Below are positions 7,696 through 16,644 of a stretch of DNA of 64,000 nucleotides, piece by piece. The notes under the pieces were generated by a model, which had not been told where the DNA came from, did no database searches, and saw nothing but the letters and a program-made list of their open reading frames with translations. Source of the stretch: Ruminococcus sp. (lineage in GTDB: Bacteria > Bacillota > Clostridia > Oscillospirales > Ruminococcaceae); NCBI GenBank assembly GCA_017470905.1, contig JAFUXL010000009.1, positions 1-64,000 on the forward strand, in the 5' to 3' direction. The position numbers were made by a program, and so were the translations under genes. The first letter of the stretch is position 1. The number at the start of each line of letters is the position of its first letter.

Positions 7696-8661
7696 ATGGA
7701 AGAACTGTTAATGGCTTTTGATAAATATCATAACGTATTTCCGCAATGGTTCATTATCGCTTATTTTGTGTTTTTAGCTGTGGGAATAATAGTCGCTTTG
7801 AAAAACAAGAAAAATTTAAACCGCATTCTCTGGCTTACCCTCGTTTCAGTATTCCCCTTTTACGGCACTGTCATAACCATAGTCTGCTGCGCCGTCATGA
7901 GCAATATAACCAAGAAAAAGCCGCTGCATATCTTTGATTATCATTTCCGCAAGAGCTTCATAATAGTCCCCATGCTGTTTGCGATAATCGGTTATTTTTT
8001 TGCGGATTCCGCTGTGGAGCTGCTGAAATTATCTTCCGTGAGAAAATATAATATCTCGGCTGTCTCCGACTCGATACCTGCATTTTTCGCAATGCTCACG
8101 CTCTTTTTCATGTTCCTTTCGACATATGCGGAATACCGCAGGAGCAATGTATATATGCATATAAATAAATCAGTTCCCGATATTGACAAGGAATATGTCC
8201 ACGCAAAGCCAATCTACGGCTACCACTGTCTCAAAGAAGAAAAAGCCATAATCCCCGACCCGGTTGATGTGAAAAATATCGCTTCGCTTTACTATATGGG
8301 GCGTGGTCTGCGCAGCGGCGACAATCCATGGAAATACAATGCAACATCACGGGGAAAAGAATTTAATTTCAATATCGTGACAAGCAAGGAATTTGAGGGG
8401 ATTTTCGATGTTGAAAATGCGGAATACCTCGGAAGAGGCATAACCAGGCTTTCCGTTCTCCAATGGGACGACAGGACTGTCCAGCTGAACGATATGTCCA
8501 TACCCGTCAAGAGATACACCCTCTGGCACACCATACCGTCATTTGCACCCACAGCCGCCGAAACCCTTACCTCTCTGCTGATAATATTCACGATGTACAC
8601 CCCTTTCGGCACGGGATGGTTCCTTAAAGTATTTGACTCTTTCGCAAAATTTTTTACCTGA
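7696..8661 (+). CDS. Integral membrane protein of unknown function
   Basis: 321 residues. Four strongly hydrophobic segments are visible at about residues 16-34, 44-70, 82-103 and 116-138, then a hydrophilic domain of about 150 residues and another hydrophobic stretch near the C-terminus (LLIIFTMYTPFGTGWFLKVF). No family is recognised. The start has a GGAGAGG site. It is the first gene after a strong promoter and lies 16 nt upstream of an Hsp70-like gene, so it is probably a membrane component for the cytosolic chaperone-like and GTPase proteins that follow; this is inference from position only. Confidence 0.7.
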   Translation: MEELLMAFDKYHNVFPQWFIIAYFVFLAVGIIVALKNKKNLNRILWLTLVSVFPFYGTVITIVCCAVMSNITKKKPLHIFDYHFRKSFIIVPMLFAIIGYFFADSAVELLKLSSVRKYNISAVSDSIPAFFAMLTLFFMFLSTYAEYRRSNVYMHINKSVPDIDKEYVHAKPIYGYHCLKEEKAIIPDPVDVKNIASLYYMGRGLRSGDNPWKYNATSRGKEFNFNIVTSKEFEGIFDVENAEYLGRGITRLSVLQWDDRTVQLNDMSIPVKRYTLWHTIPSFAPTAAETLTSLLIIFTMYTPFGTGWFLKVFDSFAKFFT

Positions 8662-8677
8662 TACGGAGGCGGTTTTT

Positions 8678-10168
8678 ATGAATATCGGAATAGACCTCGG
8701 CACTACAAATACTCTTGCCTGTTATGTAAACGATGCAGGCGGCATATCAAAAATCGAATTTGCAAACGGCAGAAACGAAAACAAATGCCTGCTCCCATCG
8801 TGTATTTCCGTTGACGATGACGGGAATATACTCGTTGGTCAGCCTGCACTCGACAGAAAAATCAATGCCCCCGAAACCGTCCTCGAAAATACAAAGTATT
8901 TCATGGGAAAAGATAAGTCGTGGACTATGGGCAGAATGTGCATAGATGCGGAAAAAGCCGCAGAATATATCCTCACCGAGGTATATAACGAGCTTTCGGG
9001 ACAGTTTCCGAACGAAAAATCCTTCAACGCATTCGTCACCGTTCCTGCAAGATTTGACTCCCAAATTCCGAGAATGGCGACAAAGGACGCTCTCAAAAGG
9101 GCTGGCTTTGAGGTGAACGAAAAGAATGCGCTCACGGACGAGCCTATCTCCGCAGCCGTTGCCTACAGCACATATCTCAGCGGCGGCGATACTCTCCTCG
9201 TTGTGGATATTGGCGGCGGTACTTTCGACCTCTCGCTGATACATTCAAAAATAGTCGGAAACTCCGCAGCCGCAGACCGCCTTATCCCGATTGGCTGGGA
9301 CGGCGACCTCTTCCTCGGCGGAAATACCGTTGATGAGATAATTTTAAATCTCATGTGCACACAGATAATCGACGAGGAAGAATGCGACCTCTCCGCTCCG
9401 CCGAATGATATGCGCTATTCGGGCGAACAGTCGGCAGCCGCCGCAATGCTCAGAAATTACATAGAGCCGATTAAAAAACAGCTCTATTCCGACAGCGATG
9501 AAGATGCGGAGGTGTATATTGACGAGCTGCTCCCCGACTATGATTTCGATTTCACGCTGAGCCGCAGAGACTACGAAAACGCAATGCAGGAGACTGCACA
9601 GAAAATGCGTGATATTATCAAAAGACTCTACAGCAGGAATGCAGTCGAAATGAACAGGACAAGCAAGGTTCTCGTTGTGGGCGGCATGGCTCATGAATAC
9701 TGCCTGGTTAAAATCCTTGAGGAATTTTTCGGCAGGGATAAAATATTAATCCCCGATGACTCCATGTATCTCGTTGCAAGAGGTGCGGCGATATGCAACA
9801 GCAACGCAAGCATTCACGTTGACAATGTGGCATATACGTCCATAGGTGTGCTGATAAAAAGCCGCACGGACGTTGATACCATAATCCGTGAGGGAGATGT
9901 AATTGACGAGAATTTCTCCGCAGAAAGAGAATACAGTACCGTAAACAAAAACGCATGGGAGATAAATATAACCGTTGTCGAATACAAGGGGGAATTTTCC
10001 GTCTCGTCCTATACAACGCTCATGAGCAAGGTTATATCCCTCAAAAAGGGCTTTTTCGTCAAGCACAGAACTCTTAAATTCAGCTTCGGATTTACGGAGG
10101 ATAAAATACTGAAAATAATCGTCACGCAGTATGACGGCACACAAACCGAACTCGATGTGAGACTTTAA
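8678..10168 (+). CDS. Hsp70-like ATPase lacking the C-terminal lid
   Basis: 496 residues. The nucleotide-binding domain shows phosphate-1 GIDLGTTNT at 4-12, phosphate-2 VVDIGGGTFDLS with D177, and adenosine motif VLVVGGMAHEY at about 331-341. After residue about 385 comes a short beta-rich region like a reduced substrate-binding domain; the helical lid and EEVD-type tail of DnaK (610-640 residues) are absent. The start at 8678 follows CGGAGG; the upstream ATG at 8633 overlaps the preceding gene. It is an actin-fold ATPase probably working as a switch or dedicated chaperone for the island rather than as general DnaK, since no dnaJ or grpE neighbours are present. The next gene also encodes an Hsp70 domain, and the two may interact. 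Confidence 0.88.
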   Translation: MNIGIDLGTTNTLACYVNDAGGISKIEFANGRNENKCLLPSCISVDDDGNILVGQPALDRKINAPETVLENTKYFMGKDKSWTMGRMCIDAEKAAEYILTEVYNELSGQFPNEKSFNAFVTVPARFDSQIPRMATKDALKRAGFEVNEKNALTDEPISAAVAYSTYLSGGDTLLVVDIGGGTFDLSLIHSKIVGNSAAADRLIPIGWDGDLFLGGNTVDEIILNLMCTQIIDEEECDLSAPPNDMRYSGEQSAAAAMLRNYIEPIKKQLYSDSDEDAEVYIDELLPDYDFDFTLSRRDYENAMQETAQKMRDIIKRLYSRNAVEMNRTSKVLVVGGMAHEYCLVKILEEFFGRDKILIPDDSMYLVARGAAICNSNASIHVDNVAYTSIGVLIKSRTDVDTIIREGDVIDENFSAEREYSTVNKNAWEINITVVEYKGEFSVSSYTTLMSKVISLKKGFFVKHRTLKFSFGFTEDKILKIIVTQYDGTQTELDVRL

Positions 10169-10180
10169 GGGGAGATTTTT

Positions 10181-12529
10181 ATGGAACTGACCGAGCTTGC
10201 AAAGGACGGAGGCTCTCGCAGGGCACTCCTTGATATACTGGCGCAGATAATAGAATTATACAAGAAAAACGAGGACAGCCCCTCTTTCGTGTTAAGACCC
10301 GAAAATTTCACGGTCGCAACGGCTAAGGAAAGCATTGACGGCGATGAAAATTATTTCGATGTGTCTTATAAGATGAACCTGCCCTTTGATGATACTTTCT
10401 TTGCCGTTCCGAAGTGCGAAAAATCTGACGAAAAAGACGCTGTTTTCTGCATGGGAATGATAATGTACACCCTTGCGGCAGGAGATATTCCCGACCCGAA
10501 AAAAGCCGAGGAGCTTGCGGAATTTATCGAGGACAGCGAGGACTCGTTCAGATTTCTTACATATGAAAAATTATACGGTGAAAGCTGCGGCGGAGAGGAC
10601 AAGCTTCTTTGGGATATAATATCCGAATGCACGGAGCTTAACAGGGAACTGAGACCCGATTTGAATACCGTCATGAAGATGATTATATCCGCATATCCCT
10701 CACAGGCTAAAATTAAAATAACCGAAAATACCCTACATGAATGTATCGCAGAGGAAATTATAAACGCTGAAACCGCCTATAATACGTGGGAGAGCAAAAA
10801 AATCTACGAATACGGCGGTGAAAGATACGTCCCCGAAAGGCTTGATTTCAGGCTCGAAATACCCTACAGGCTTTTTACAAAGGAATATATCTGCAATGTA
10901 TCGCCCGACAAATCCCCCGAACCCGAACGCATACCCGTAAAGAGACTTTCGGGAAAGCACAATATAGGAATAGACTTCGGAACATGGAACAGCTCCGTTT
11001 CATTCATAAACGAAAACGGCTGTTCGGAGGATATTTTCCCGGGTGACGGCTCTGTTCCCACGGCGATTTATTACATATCGGAAAATGAATGCCTTTTCGG
11101 AAGTGAAGCCCTCATGCGCAGTCCCGAAGCCGTTTCGAGGTGCTTCAAGAGAAATGTCGAAACAGGGGATTTAATCCGCATAAAAGCCGAAAACGGCGAT
11201 ATTATCGAGGAGACTTATTATAATTCAGCCGTTAAGTATCTGCGCTTTCTGTACACAAAGGCGCAGGAAAAATTTCAGCTTGACAGCGAAAATTCAAAAA
11301 TCGTCCTGACACTTCCTGCCTGCTACGATGCAGGAATGAAAACTCTGCTCCTGACCGCCGCAAGAGAGGCGGGCTTTGAACCCGATATTCTCACAGAACC
11401 GGAAGCCGCCGCTTTCTTCTTCGGAATGAGAAACAGTTCGGGCGGAAATGCCCTCGTTTTCGATGTCGGCGGCGGCACTACCGATATAAGCTTTATAAAT
11501 TTCTCGGACACGCAGGACGGCACAAGGGTCGTATCCGAAAGCATTGACGGCATTGGCAGACTTGGCGGCGCAGACCTCACGCAAAAGCTTTATGATGAAC
11601 TGATAAAATCCCCCGCAGTCCGCAGTCTCGTGAACATGAGCAGCGAAAAGGAGCCAGGGCTTGAAAAGGACGCTTTCGGCGAAAATGCCGCCATTATCAG
11701 AAATGCCGCAGAGGAGCTTAAAATCATGCTCTCTTGCGACAACAAGGCTGTATGTGATGTGAATATAAATGTTCCCGAAAAGAACGAAAAGCAGAGGGTT
11801 ACCCTCTCGGTAAAGCGCAGACCCTATGAGATACTCATAAAAGAAGAGGTTTCAAAGCTTAAAGCCAGAATTAAAAAAGCCGTTTCCGACTGCGGAGTGA
11901 ATATAAACGAGATTAAAAATGTCATAGTAACGGGCGGCGCATCGCTCACTCCCTCGATAAGGAATATGGTAATTTCCATGTTCTCGGAGTATGAATGCAA
12001 AATCCATTATATAAATTATCCCACCGCAGTTTCGAGAGGTGCGGCGGTCTATGCCAATTACCTTGCGGAAAAAAATACGGAAAAGCAGTGCATATCGGAG
12101 CTTACATACGACCTCGGAATACTTACCGTGGGCGCATACGGCGAAAGACCGATGTTCAAATGTCTTGCAAGGGCAGGCACGTCACTGAGGGACGGCGGAA
12201 TTACCGTCACGGCTGTCTGCAATCCCACAGATGACGAAAAAGCGAAAAATTACTGCCGTCTTTTCCTCTACCGCAGACCGAAGGAATATTCCTTTGTAGA
12301 GAGTACATTCGACCCCGAGGGCGATGTAATATGCCCCGTAGGTTCGCTTTATATTTCGGATTTCCCGAACGGTTTCAGTCTCTCGGAGGGAAAAGTGCAG
12401 TTTAATATAAGCTTTGACACGCAGGAATGCATATCGGCGTCGGCGGCTTTCTATATGCCTGACGGCGGCGGAAATTATATCCTTAAGGGCAGCTGCACGG
12501 CTGTATTCATGCCCTATTCGGCGAAATAA
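10181..12529 (+). CDS. Degenerate kinase C-lobe fused to an Hsp70-like ATPase
   Basis: 782 residues. Residues 1 to about 180 resemble the C-lobe of a protein kinase without catalytic residues: LRPENFTV near 39-46 (where DLKPxN would be), DAVFCMGMIMYTLAAGDIPD near 86-105 (the helix-F DxxSLGxxLYELLTG region) and ELNRELRPDLNTVMKMI (helix-I region with RP). No glycine loop, HRD or DFG is present. A linker of about 75 residues leads to an Hsp70 domain: NIGIDFGTWNSS with D265, TEPEAAAFFFG, VFDVGGGTTDIS with D428 and VTGGASLTPS with G585, then a short beta domain with no lid. The ribosome binding site GGGGAG overlaps the end of the preceding Hsp70 gene's context (12-nt gap). The pseudokinase call is from motif spacing by eye; it may tie the chaperone to the kinase at 152. 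Confidence 0.8.
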   Translation: MELTELAKDGGSRRALLDILAQIIELYKKNEDSPSFVLRPENFTVATAKESIDGDENYFDVSYKMNLPFDDTFFAVPKCEKSDEKDAVFCMGMIMYTLAAGDIPDPKKAEELAEFIEDSEDSFRFLTYEKLYGESCGGEDKLLWDIISECTELNRELRPDLNTVMKMIISAYPSQAKIKITENTLHECIAEEIINAETAYNTWESKKIYEYGGERYVPERLDFRLEIPYRLFTKEYICNVSPDKSPEPERIPVKRLSGKHNIGIDFGTWNSSVSFINENGCSEDIFPGDGSVPTAIYYISENECLFGSEALMRSPEAVSRCFKRNVETGDLIRIKAENGDIIEETYYNSAVKYLRFLYTKAQEKFQLDSENSKIVLTLPACYDAGMKTLLLTAAREAGFEPDILTEPEAAAFFFGMRNSSGGNALVFDVGGGTTDISFINFSDTQDGTRVVSESIDGIGRLGGADLTQKLYDELIKSPAVRSLVNMSSEKEPGLEKDAFGENAAIIRNAAEELKIMLSCDNKAVCDVNINVPEKNEKQRVTLSVKRRPYEILIKEEVSKLKARIKKAVSDCGVNINEIKNVIVTGGASLTPSIRNMVISMFSEYECKIHYINYPTAVSRGAAVYANYLAEKNTEKQCISELTYDLGILTVGAYGERPMFKCLARAGTSLRDGGITVTAVCNPTDDEKAKNYCRLFLYRRPKEYSFVESTFDPEGDVICPVGSLYISDFPNGFSLSEGKVQFNISFDTQECISASAAFYMPDGGGNYILKGSCTAVFMPYSAK

Positions 12530-12542
12530 AATTTTTAAAATT

Positions 12543-12565
12543 ATCCTCCGCCTGCGGCGGAGGAT
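12543..12565. repeat. GC-rich hairpin
   Basis: The perfect palindrome atcctccgcc/ggcggaggat is followed by ataaaaagaaatataattt, the usual A-rich tail of the window's dispersed element. Confidence 0.65.
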
Positions 12566-12609
12566 ATAAAAAGAAATATAATTTTTTTTCATGGTAAAGG
12601 AATGATAGA

Positions 12610-13149
12610 ATGACGTTCAAGAAAAAGGTCGTCCTCAAAGAACCCGAATTTTGTGCGGTCTGCCATAAAAAAGTATCAGAGGGCAAAATTATGAACGGAT
12701 ACGAAAAATATGCAAACTTCGTCTGCAATGACTGTTTCGCAAAATATTTCAGATATACCGCAAAAATAGAAGAGTCGGGCATTGCCGTCAATCTGCGCCC
12801 GGCAGATATACGTGATGACGAATACAGAATGCACCCCGTAATTGCGGCGCAGGTTGTCAGAGATATGGTGCTTTGGCTTATAATATCATTCGTCATGCTC
12901 TTTTCGGCGAAATATATGTGCGGTATGTTCTATGAAAAAACAAATTTTCTCCCTCTGCCGCAGAAGGTTATATTTCTGCTGGTCGCAGTTATATCATTCG
13001 CAGTATTCATCGGCACGGTCAAAAAATTTGTATCGGGTCTCATGCGTGGAATGAACCATTTCAGACGTATTCTTCTTCTGGCAAAATCGGCTGAATTTCT
13101 CGCTGTAGGGGTATTTGCCGTAAATTATATCATGCGGAATTACAATTGA
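12610..13149 (+). CDS. Zinc-ribbon membrane protein
   Basis: 179 residues. An N-terminal treble-clef or ribbon-like pair (CAVC at about 15-18 and CNDC at about 37-40) lies in the cytosol, followed by three hydrophobic segments near 82-104, 117-140 and 152-175. No family is recognised. A weak AAAGGA site precedes the ATG. The stop codon TGA lies inside the left end of a MITE-like element, so the final residues may be set by that insertion. It sits between the Hsp70 pair and the GTPase pair, and a role in anchoring one of these at the membrane is a guess. Confidence 0.7.
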   Translation: MTFKKKVVLKEPEFCAVCHKKVSEGKIMNGYEKYANFVCNDCFAKYFRYTAKIEESGIAVNLRPADIRDDEYRMHPVIAAQVVRDMVLWLIISFVMLFSAKYMCGMFYEKTNFLPLPQKVIFLLVAVISFAVFIGTVKKFVSGLMRGMNHFRRILLLAKSAEFLAVGVFAVNYIMRNYN

Positions 13150-13245
13150 GCAAATTTAGAATTATTTATAATAATATACTGCCTGTCCCCCCATGGGGGG
13201 ACAGGCAAAATATAAAACTTTTGTGCATTTTCTCAAAATGCTGAT
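13147..13245 (+). repeat. MITE-like element, copy 2
   Basis: About 99 bp. The left end tgagcaaatttagaa and right end ttctcaaaatgctgat are inverted relative to each other. The centre is the perfect palindrome cctgtccccccatgggggg plus acagg, then caaaatataaaacttttgtgcatt. It overlaps the stop codon of the preceding gene. Confidence 0.7.
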
Positions 13246-13265
13246 TTGAATATAAAAGTACAGAT

Positions 13266-13333
13266 CCCCCGCCACGGGCGGGGGATCAGACAAAATTATA
13301 AAAACTTTTGTATATTGTTTCAAAATGCTAATT
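13266..13333 (+). repeat. MITE-like element, right half only
   Basis: The hairpin gatcccccgccacgggcggggg is followed by acaaaattataaaaacttttg and tttcaaaatgctaattt, matching the right half of copy 2. It lies directly before the GTPase ribosome binding site. The left terminal repeat is missing, so it is a fragment or a tandem partial copy. Confidence 0.6.
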
Positions 13334-13351
13334 TACAGTACGGAGGCAGTT

Positions 13352-14458
13352 ATGGAAAAAATAAGAATATCAATGCTGGGCGGTTCCGGTACGGGAAAAA
13401 CTTCTTTCTTCTCCGGAATAATACACTCAATGATTGTAAATCCCATAATAGTAGGCGACGGCGCAACTAAAAGCACCATTATGCTCAGTTCAAAGGGCAT
13501 TAAACAGAGCAGCTCGTATTTTCTCGATGATGACGGCTCAGGCTCTCTCGTCCAGTCAATGAACAACAACGCCCTGCTTGCAAAATATCTCATAGACGGA
13601 GAGGACAACGGCTTCGGAATAGCTACCGCAGACTCGGTTGAATTTTCTTTCGACCTGCTTATAAACAATCTCCCATGCTGTGAAATTATTATTGCCGACT
13701 ACGCAGGAGAGCTTATTGACGACCCGAACAACCAGGCTATGGCTAATAACCTCAACCAGCTCTGCGACAATATCGCCGAAAGCGATGCGCTCATAGTAAT
13801 GGCGGACTCGGTTATCATATCAAAATACCTCGGAAACAATAACCTCATACAGAAAGAAACAGGCGCACGCATAATAAATATGATATTCCCGACAGTTAAA
13901 AAAGTAATCGAAAAGAGAAACAGACCGCTTACTACCGTTGTCGCACTCACGAAAACCGACAGCCTTAAAGTCACCGATATGATGAGAAAATCCAATTTTG
14001 CAAATATAAGCAAGGTAATCTATGACAATATCTATGCAAGCACATTCAGTTCAATGGACGAAAAAACCGACTCATGGGGCATAATTCCCGTTTCGGCAAT
14101 AGGAAACGGAAATGTTGACGAAAGCAACCATATAAAATCAGGCGCAAATATTCAGCCCGAAAATATCGACATCGCAATCGTATTTTCGATAGCTTCTTCA
14201 ATATCAAAAATCCTCGCCGACAAGGACACGGCAATTGAAAGACTTTCCAGAGAGGCAAGGCGGATTATCCCCATAGGCAAAAAGGCAAAGGCTGAAAAGG
14301 CTAATCTCGAACAGCAGGCGGATGATTTAAAGAACCAGAAGGAAGCCCTCGAAAAATGCCGCAGTGCAATCTCACAGATGAATGACGTATTCGCAAAGAA
14401 AATAAATAATATGCACCGTTCAAATATTGACGAGATAGACGCTGTTGTAAGTAAATAA
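13352..14458 (+). CDS. P-loop GTPase (double-GTPase-like)
   Basis: 368 residues. Walker A G10-G-S-G-T-G15-K16-T17-S18; a G3-like element ADYAGE with D116 and G119; G4 motif T200-K201-T202-D203; possible G5 VSAIG near 249. These mark a GTP-binding TRAFAC-type protein. Residues about 305-345 are heptad-rich and likely coiled coil (KAKAEKANLEQQADDLKNQKEALEK region). The start at 13352 follows CGGAGG; the upstream ATG lies in repeat DNA. It is followed by a second, decayed GTPase-like gene, a pairing like that of double-GTPase conflict systems, where the GTPase switches an effector. The guanine preference is supported by TKTD only. It is cytosolic, with no membrane segment. Confidence 0.83.
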   Translation: MEKIRISMLGGSGTGKTSFFSGIIHSMIVNPIIVGDGATKSTIMLSSKGIKQSSSYFLDDDGSGSLVQSMNNNALLAKYLIDGEDNGFGIATADSVEFSFDLLINNLPCCEIIIADYAGELIDDPNNQAMANNLNQLCDNIAESDALIVMADSVIISKYLGNNNLIQKETGARIINMIFPTVKKVIEKRNRPLTTVVALTKTDSLKVTDMMRKSNFANISKVIYDNIYASTFSSMDEKTDSWGIIPVSAIGNGNVDESNHIKSGANIQPENIDIAIVFSIASSISKILADKDTAIERLSREARRIIPIGKKAKAEKANLEQQADDLKNQKEALEKCRSAISQMNDVFAKKINNMHRSNIDEIDAVVSK

Positions 14459-14473
14459 ATATAAAAATTTATC

Positions 14474-14496
14474 TTCCCCCCACGTGGGAACAGGAA
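14474..14496. repeat. GC-rich hairpin (degenerate)
   Basis: cttccccccacgtgggaacagg with an aaaaaatattaaaataa tail; an imperfect member of the dispersed hairpin family between the two GTPase genes. Confidence 0.45.
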
Positions 14497-14521
14497 AAAA
14501 TATTAAAATAAGGTAATAATT

Positions 14522-15469
14522 ATGATATATGACGGAACCAACCGAATATACATTATAGGAGAGCAAAATTCGGGAAGAAAAGCCCTCGTCTGCTCGATTA
14601 TACATAAATTCATGTACAGCCCCGTATTCATAGACGGAAACAGATGGGAGCTTTCCGCTATGGACAAGGGTGAGGAAATTCTCGGCGATACCGAACTGCT
14701 CCAGAATAAAATGGCTTCGTTCGACAGAATAAAAATATTCGACCTCGAAAATATACTGTCGGACGAAAAAAAACATATCCCCGATTTTGTCGAACTCGGA
14801 CTTATAATAAACGATGAAATCTGCGGAAGAATACACTTTACAAATATAACCGAAGAGCAAAAGGACTATATACAGCTTAAATCATACGCATTTTCGGTAA
14901 TTCTCGTTGTCGTTGAATGCAGTGCCGTGATAAATAACGACAGGGCTTATATGGAGCGTGTCTGCGAAAAGCTGAAAAAAGCCTTTGATACCTCCAACGA
15001 AAAGCCGAGGGTCGTATTCGCCCTCACAAAAGCCGATATTCTCTCCGATGAGATGAGGAGCAGGGACTTCGAGGAATTTTACAGGCTCTTTGAAAAAAAT
15101 GCCGAACCGCTCGTTCAGTACTGCCTTAAAAATGCCATAGTATTCGAGAAAAGAGCCGTCTCCGCTTTCAGTCAGAACAAGAGCGATATATTTGACGAAA
15201 ACGGCGAAATCCTCAAAGAACCGAATTTCAGCCCGTGGGAGGTTGACAGGCTTCTGCTCGATACAGTCACCCTTGCACTGCCGCTAATGCGCATGAGGCT
15301 CGAAAATATAATCGACAACTGCAACGATACCATACGCAGGAGAAGAGGTGTTTTCAACAGAGAAAACATAAGGGCGCAGCTTGACGTGAGAATTGCAAGG
15401 AAAAATCTCTGTTCAGCGATAAAAAATATGTATCCTCTCGCCAATGCCGCAAAATACATGGAGAAATAA
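14522..15469 (+). CDS. Degenerate GTPase partner
   Basis: 315 residues. The fold signature parallels the preceding GTPase but the P-loop is G13-E-Q-N-S-G18-R19-K20-A21, where the GKS/T core has become GRKA. The G4 motif T169-K170-A171-D172 is intact and VSAFS near 220 fits G5. The switch region has lost the DxxG-type sequence. The C-terminal 70 residues are helical and basic (NDTIRRRRGVFNRENIRAQ). I read it as a nucleotide-binding-impaired or slow GTPase that pairs with the product of 13352, as in heterodimeric GTPase pairs such as SRP/SR or Rag-like switches. The start has an AAGGTAAT site. Enzyme activity is uncertain. Confidence 0.72.
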   Translation: MIYDGTNRIYIIGEQNSGRKALVCSIIHKFMYSPVFIDGNRWELSAMDKGEEILGDTELLQNKMASFDRIKIFDLENILSDEKKHIPDFVELGLIINDEICGRIHFTNITEEQKDYIQLKSYAFSVILVVVECSAVINNDRAYMERVCEKLKKAFDTSNEKPRVVFALTKADILSDEMRSRDFEEFYRLFEKNAEPLVQYCLKNAIVFEKRAVSAFSQNKSDIFDENGEILKEPNFSPWEVDRLLLDTVTLALPLMRMRLENIIDNCNDTIRRRRGVFNRENIRAQLDVRIARKNLCSAIKNMYPLANAAKYMEK

Positions 15470-15483
15470 TAACAAAACATAAT

Positions 15484-15556
15484 TTTCCCACGCCTGCGGC
15501 GGAGGGGAACGGAGAAAATATAAATATCCTGTCTCTCCGCCGCTTGCGGAGTGATT
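15484..15556. repeat. Two GC-rich hairpins
   Basis: cccacgcctgcggcggagggg at about 15487-15507 and tctccgccgcttgcggagtga at about 15533-15553, separated by the aaaatataaatatcctg linker. Same family as elsewhere; no T-run terminator follows. Confidence 0.55.
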
Positions 15557-15595
15557 TGAAAACATAAAAATACATAGGAAACGGAGTGTTGTAAT

Positions 15596-16642
15596 ATGAA
15601 ATGGGATGCTTTTGTTTATGCAAGAGGTGTTCAGCGTACAGACGGCTTCAAAATGAGAGCGCAGCCCGATGGCTTCCCTATCGAGGCTATTCAGGACTGT
15701 CAGCATTTTTTTAATTGCAGAGAGGGCAAGGACGCTGCATGGAGGGAAATTATAAAAAATGACCCCATGGCATACGAAAAATCCTTTATGTTCATAATCA
15801 GACCGCAGTATAAAAGCTGCCTGCTCGTCAGAGCCGCAAAGGTAACATCGGGTGCAAATAACGAGGTGCTTCTCGATTTTCAGGATCGTCAGATTTGGTC
15901 TCTCGAAGGAATATGGTGTCCTTACGAAAAGGCTGATATAATGTTCGCCTCGCTGCCGTCAATAATAATGCAGCTTTCGGATAACAGACTCCCCCTCTGC
16001 GGCCGTCTCGCCCCGACCGGGGAGGCATCTGTCGAAATCGAGGACAAGTATTACTACAACCCCTATGAGGATTATGACGGATACGACCAGGACGCTCCGC
16101 CTGTCCCGAAGGATATAGCCGCATTCAGTACGATAGAGGAAAAAACTGCGCTGCGTATGCTTGCAAACAAAATAAAATTTGCAGGCAAGCCCTTCGCTTT
16201 CTTCTTCGGACCTCTTGCGGAAGTGATGATGAAGGAATGCGCAAAGAGATATGATGTGAATGAATTTTTCTCGACAGTCAATCCCTCATCTCTCGGAACA
16301 CTCGGCGCAGATACCTTCCTTAATATCGAAAATGCGGAGCTTGCCGCAGAAAGTGACGGGCTTGCCGAGAGAAAAAAATACGTACTCCAATGCTGTCTCG
16401 GACAGAACGAAAACAAAGAGTCCGTTTTCAGGTGGAGCATTGCGGAGGATAACGGCGGAAATACCGATGAAGAGGTTCTTTCGGGCGACAGTATGACCTA
16501 TAACGAGGAAAAGGGTCTGCGCTTCATAAAGCTTAAGGCAGAGGCGGAGGCTGTAAGACAATTCGCCTGCAATATGCAGTGGGAGGTTCAGCAAGCCTCC
16601 GACAGCAGCTATTCAATGTACACATTTTTCAAGGAGGTGTAA
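15596..16642 (+). CDS. Uncharacterised GTPase-neighbour protein
   Basis: 348 residues, soluble, no signal peptide. The N-terminus (MKWDAFVYARGVQRTDGFKM) reads like a small beta-rich entry domain; a tyrosine- and aspartate-rich stretch (YYYNPYEDYDGYDQDAPP) near 144-163 divides it from an alpha/beta C-terminal half. No catalytic motif is recognised. Its place straight after a GTPase pair, together with the next gene, is where GTPase-associated adaptor proteins occur in conflict-system operons, so it may be the partner or effector of the GTPases. The ribosome binding site is CGGAG. The stop is 2 nt before the next start, indicating translational coupling. Confidence 0.65.
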   Translation: MKWDAFVYARGVQRTDGFKMRAQPDGFPIEAIQDCQHFFNCREGKDAAWREIIKNDPMAYEKSFMFIIRPQYKSCLLVRAAKVTSGANNEVLLDFQDRQIWSLEGIWCPYEKADIMFASLPSIIMQLSDNRLPLCGRLAPTGEASVEIEDKYYYNPYEDYDGYDQDAPPVPKDIAAFSTIEEKTALRMLANKIKFAGKPFAFFFGPLAEVMMKECAKRYDVNEFFSTVNPSSLGTLGADTFLNIENAELAAESDGLAERKKYVLQCCLGQNENKESVFRWSIAEDNGGNTDEEVLSGDSMTYNEEKGLRFIKLKAEAEAVRQFACNMQWEVQQASDSSYSMYTFFKEV

Positions 16643-16644
16643 TT

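Noticed and set aside
8678..12529. A standard dnaK operon
   Set aside because: Both Hsp70 proteins lack the lid, no dnaJ, grpE or hrcA neighbours exist, and one is fused to a kinase-like domain.
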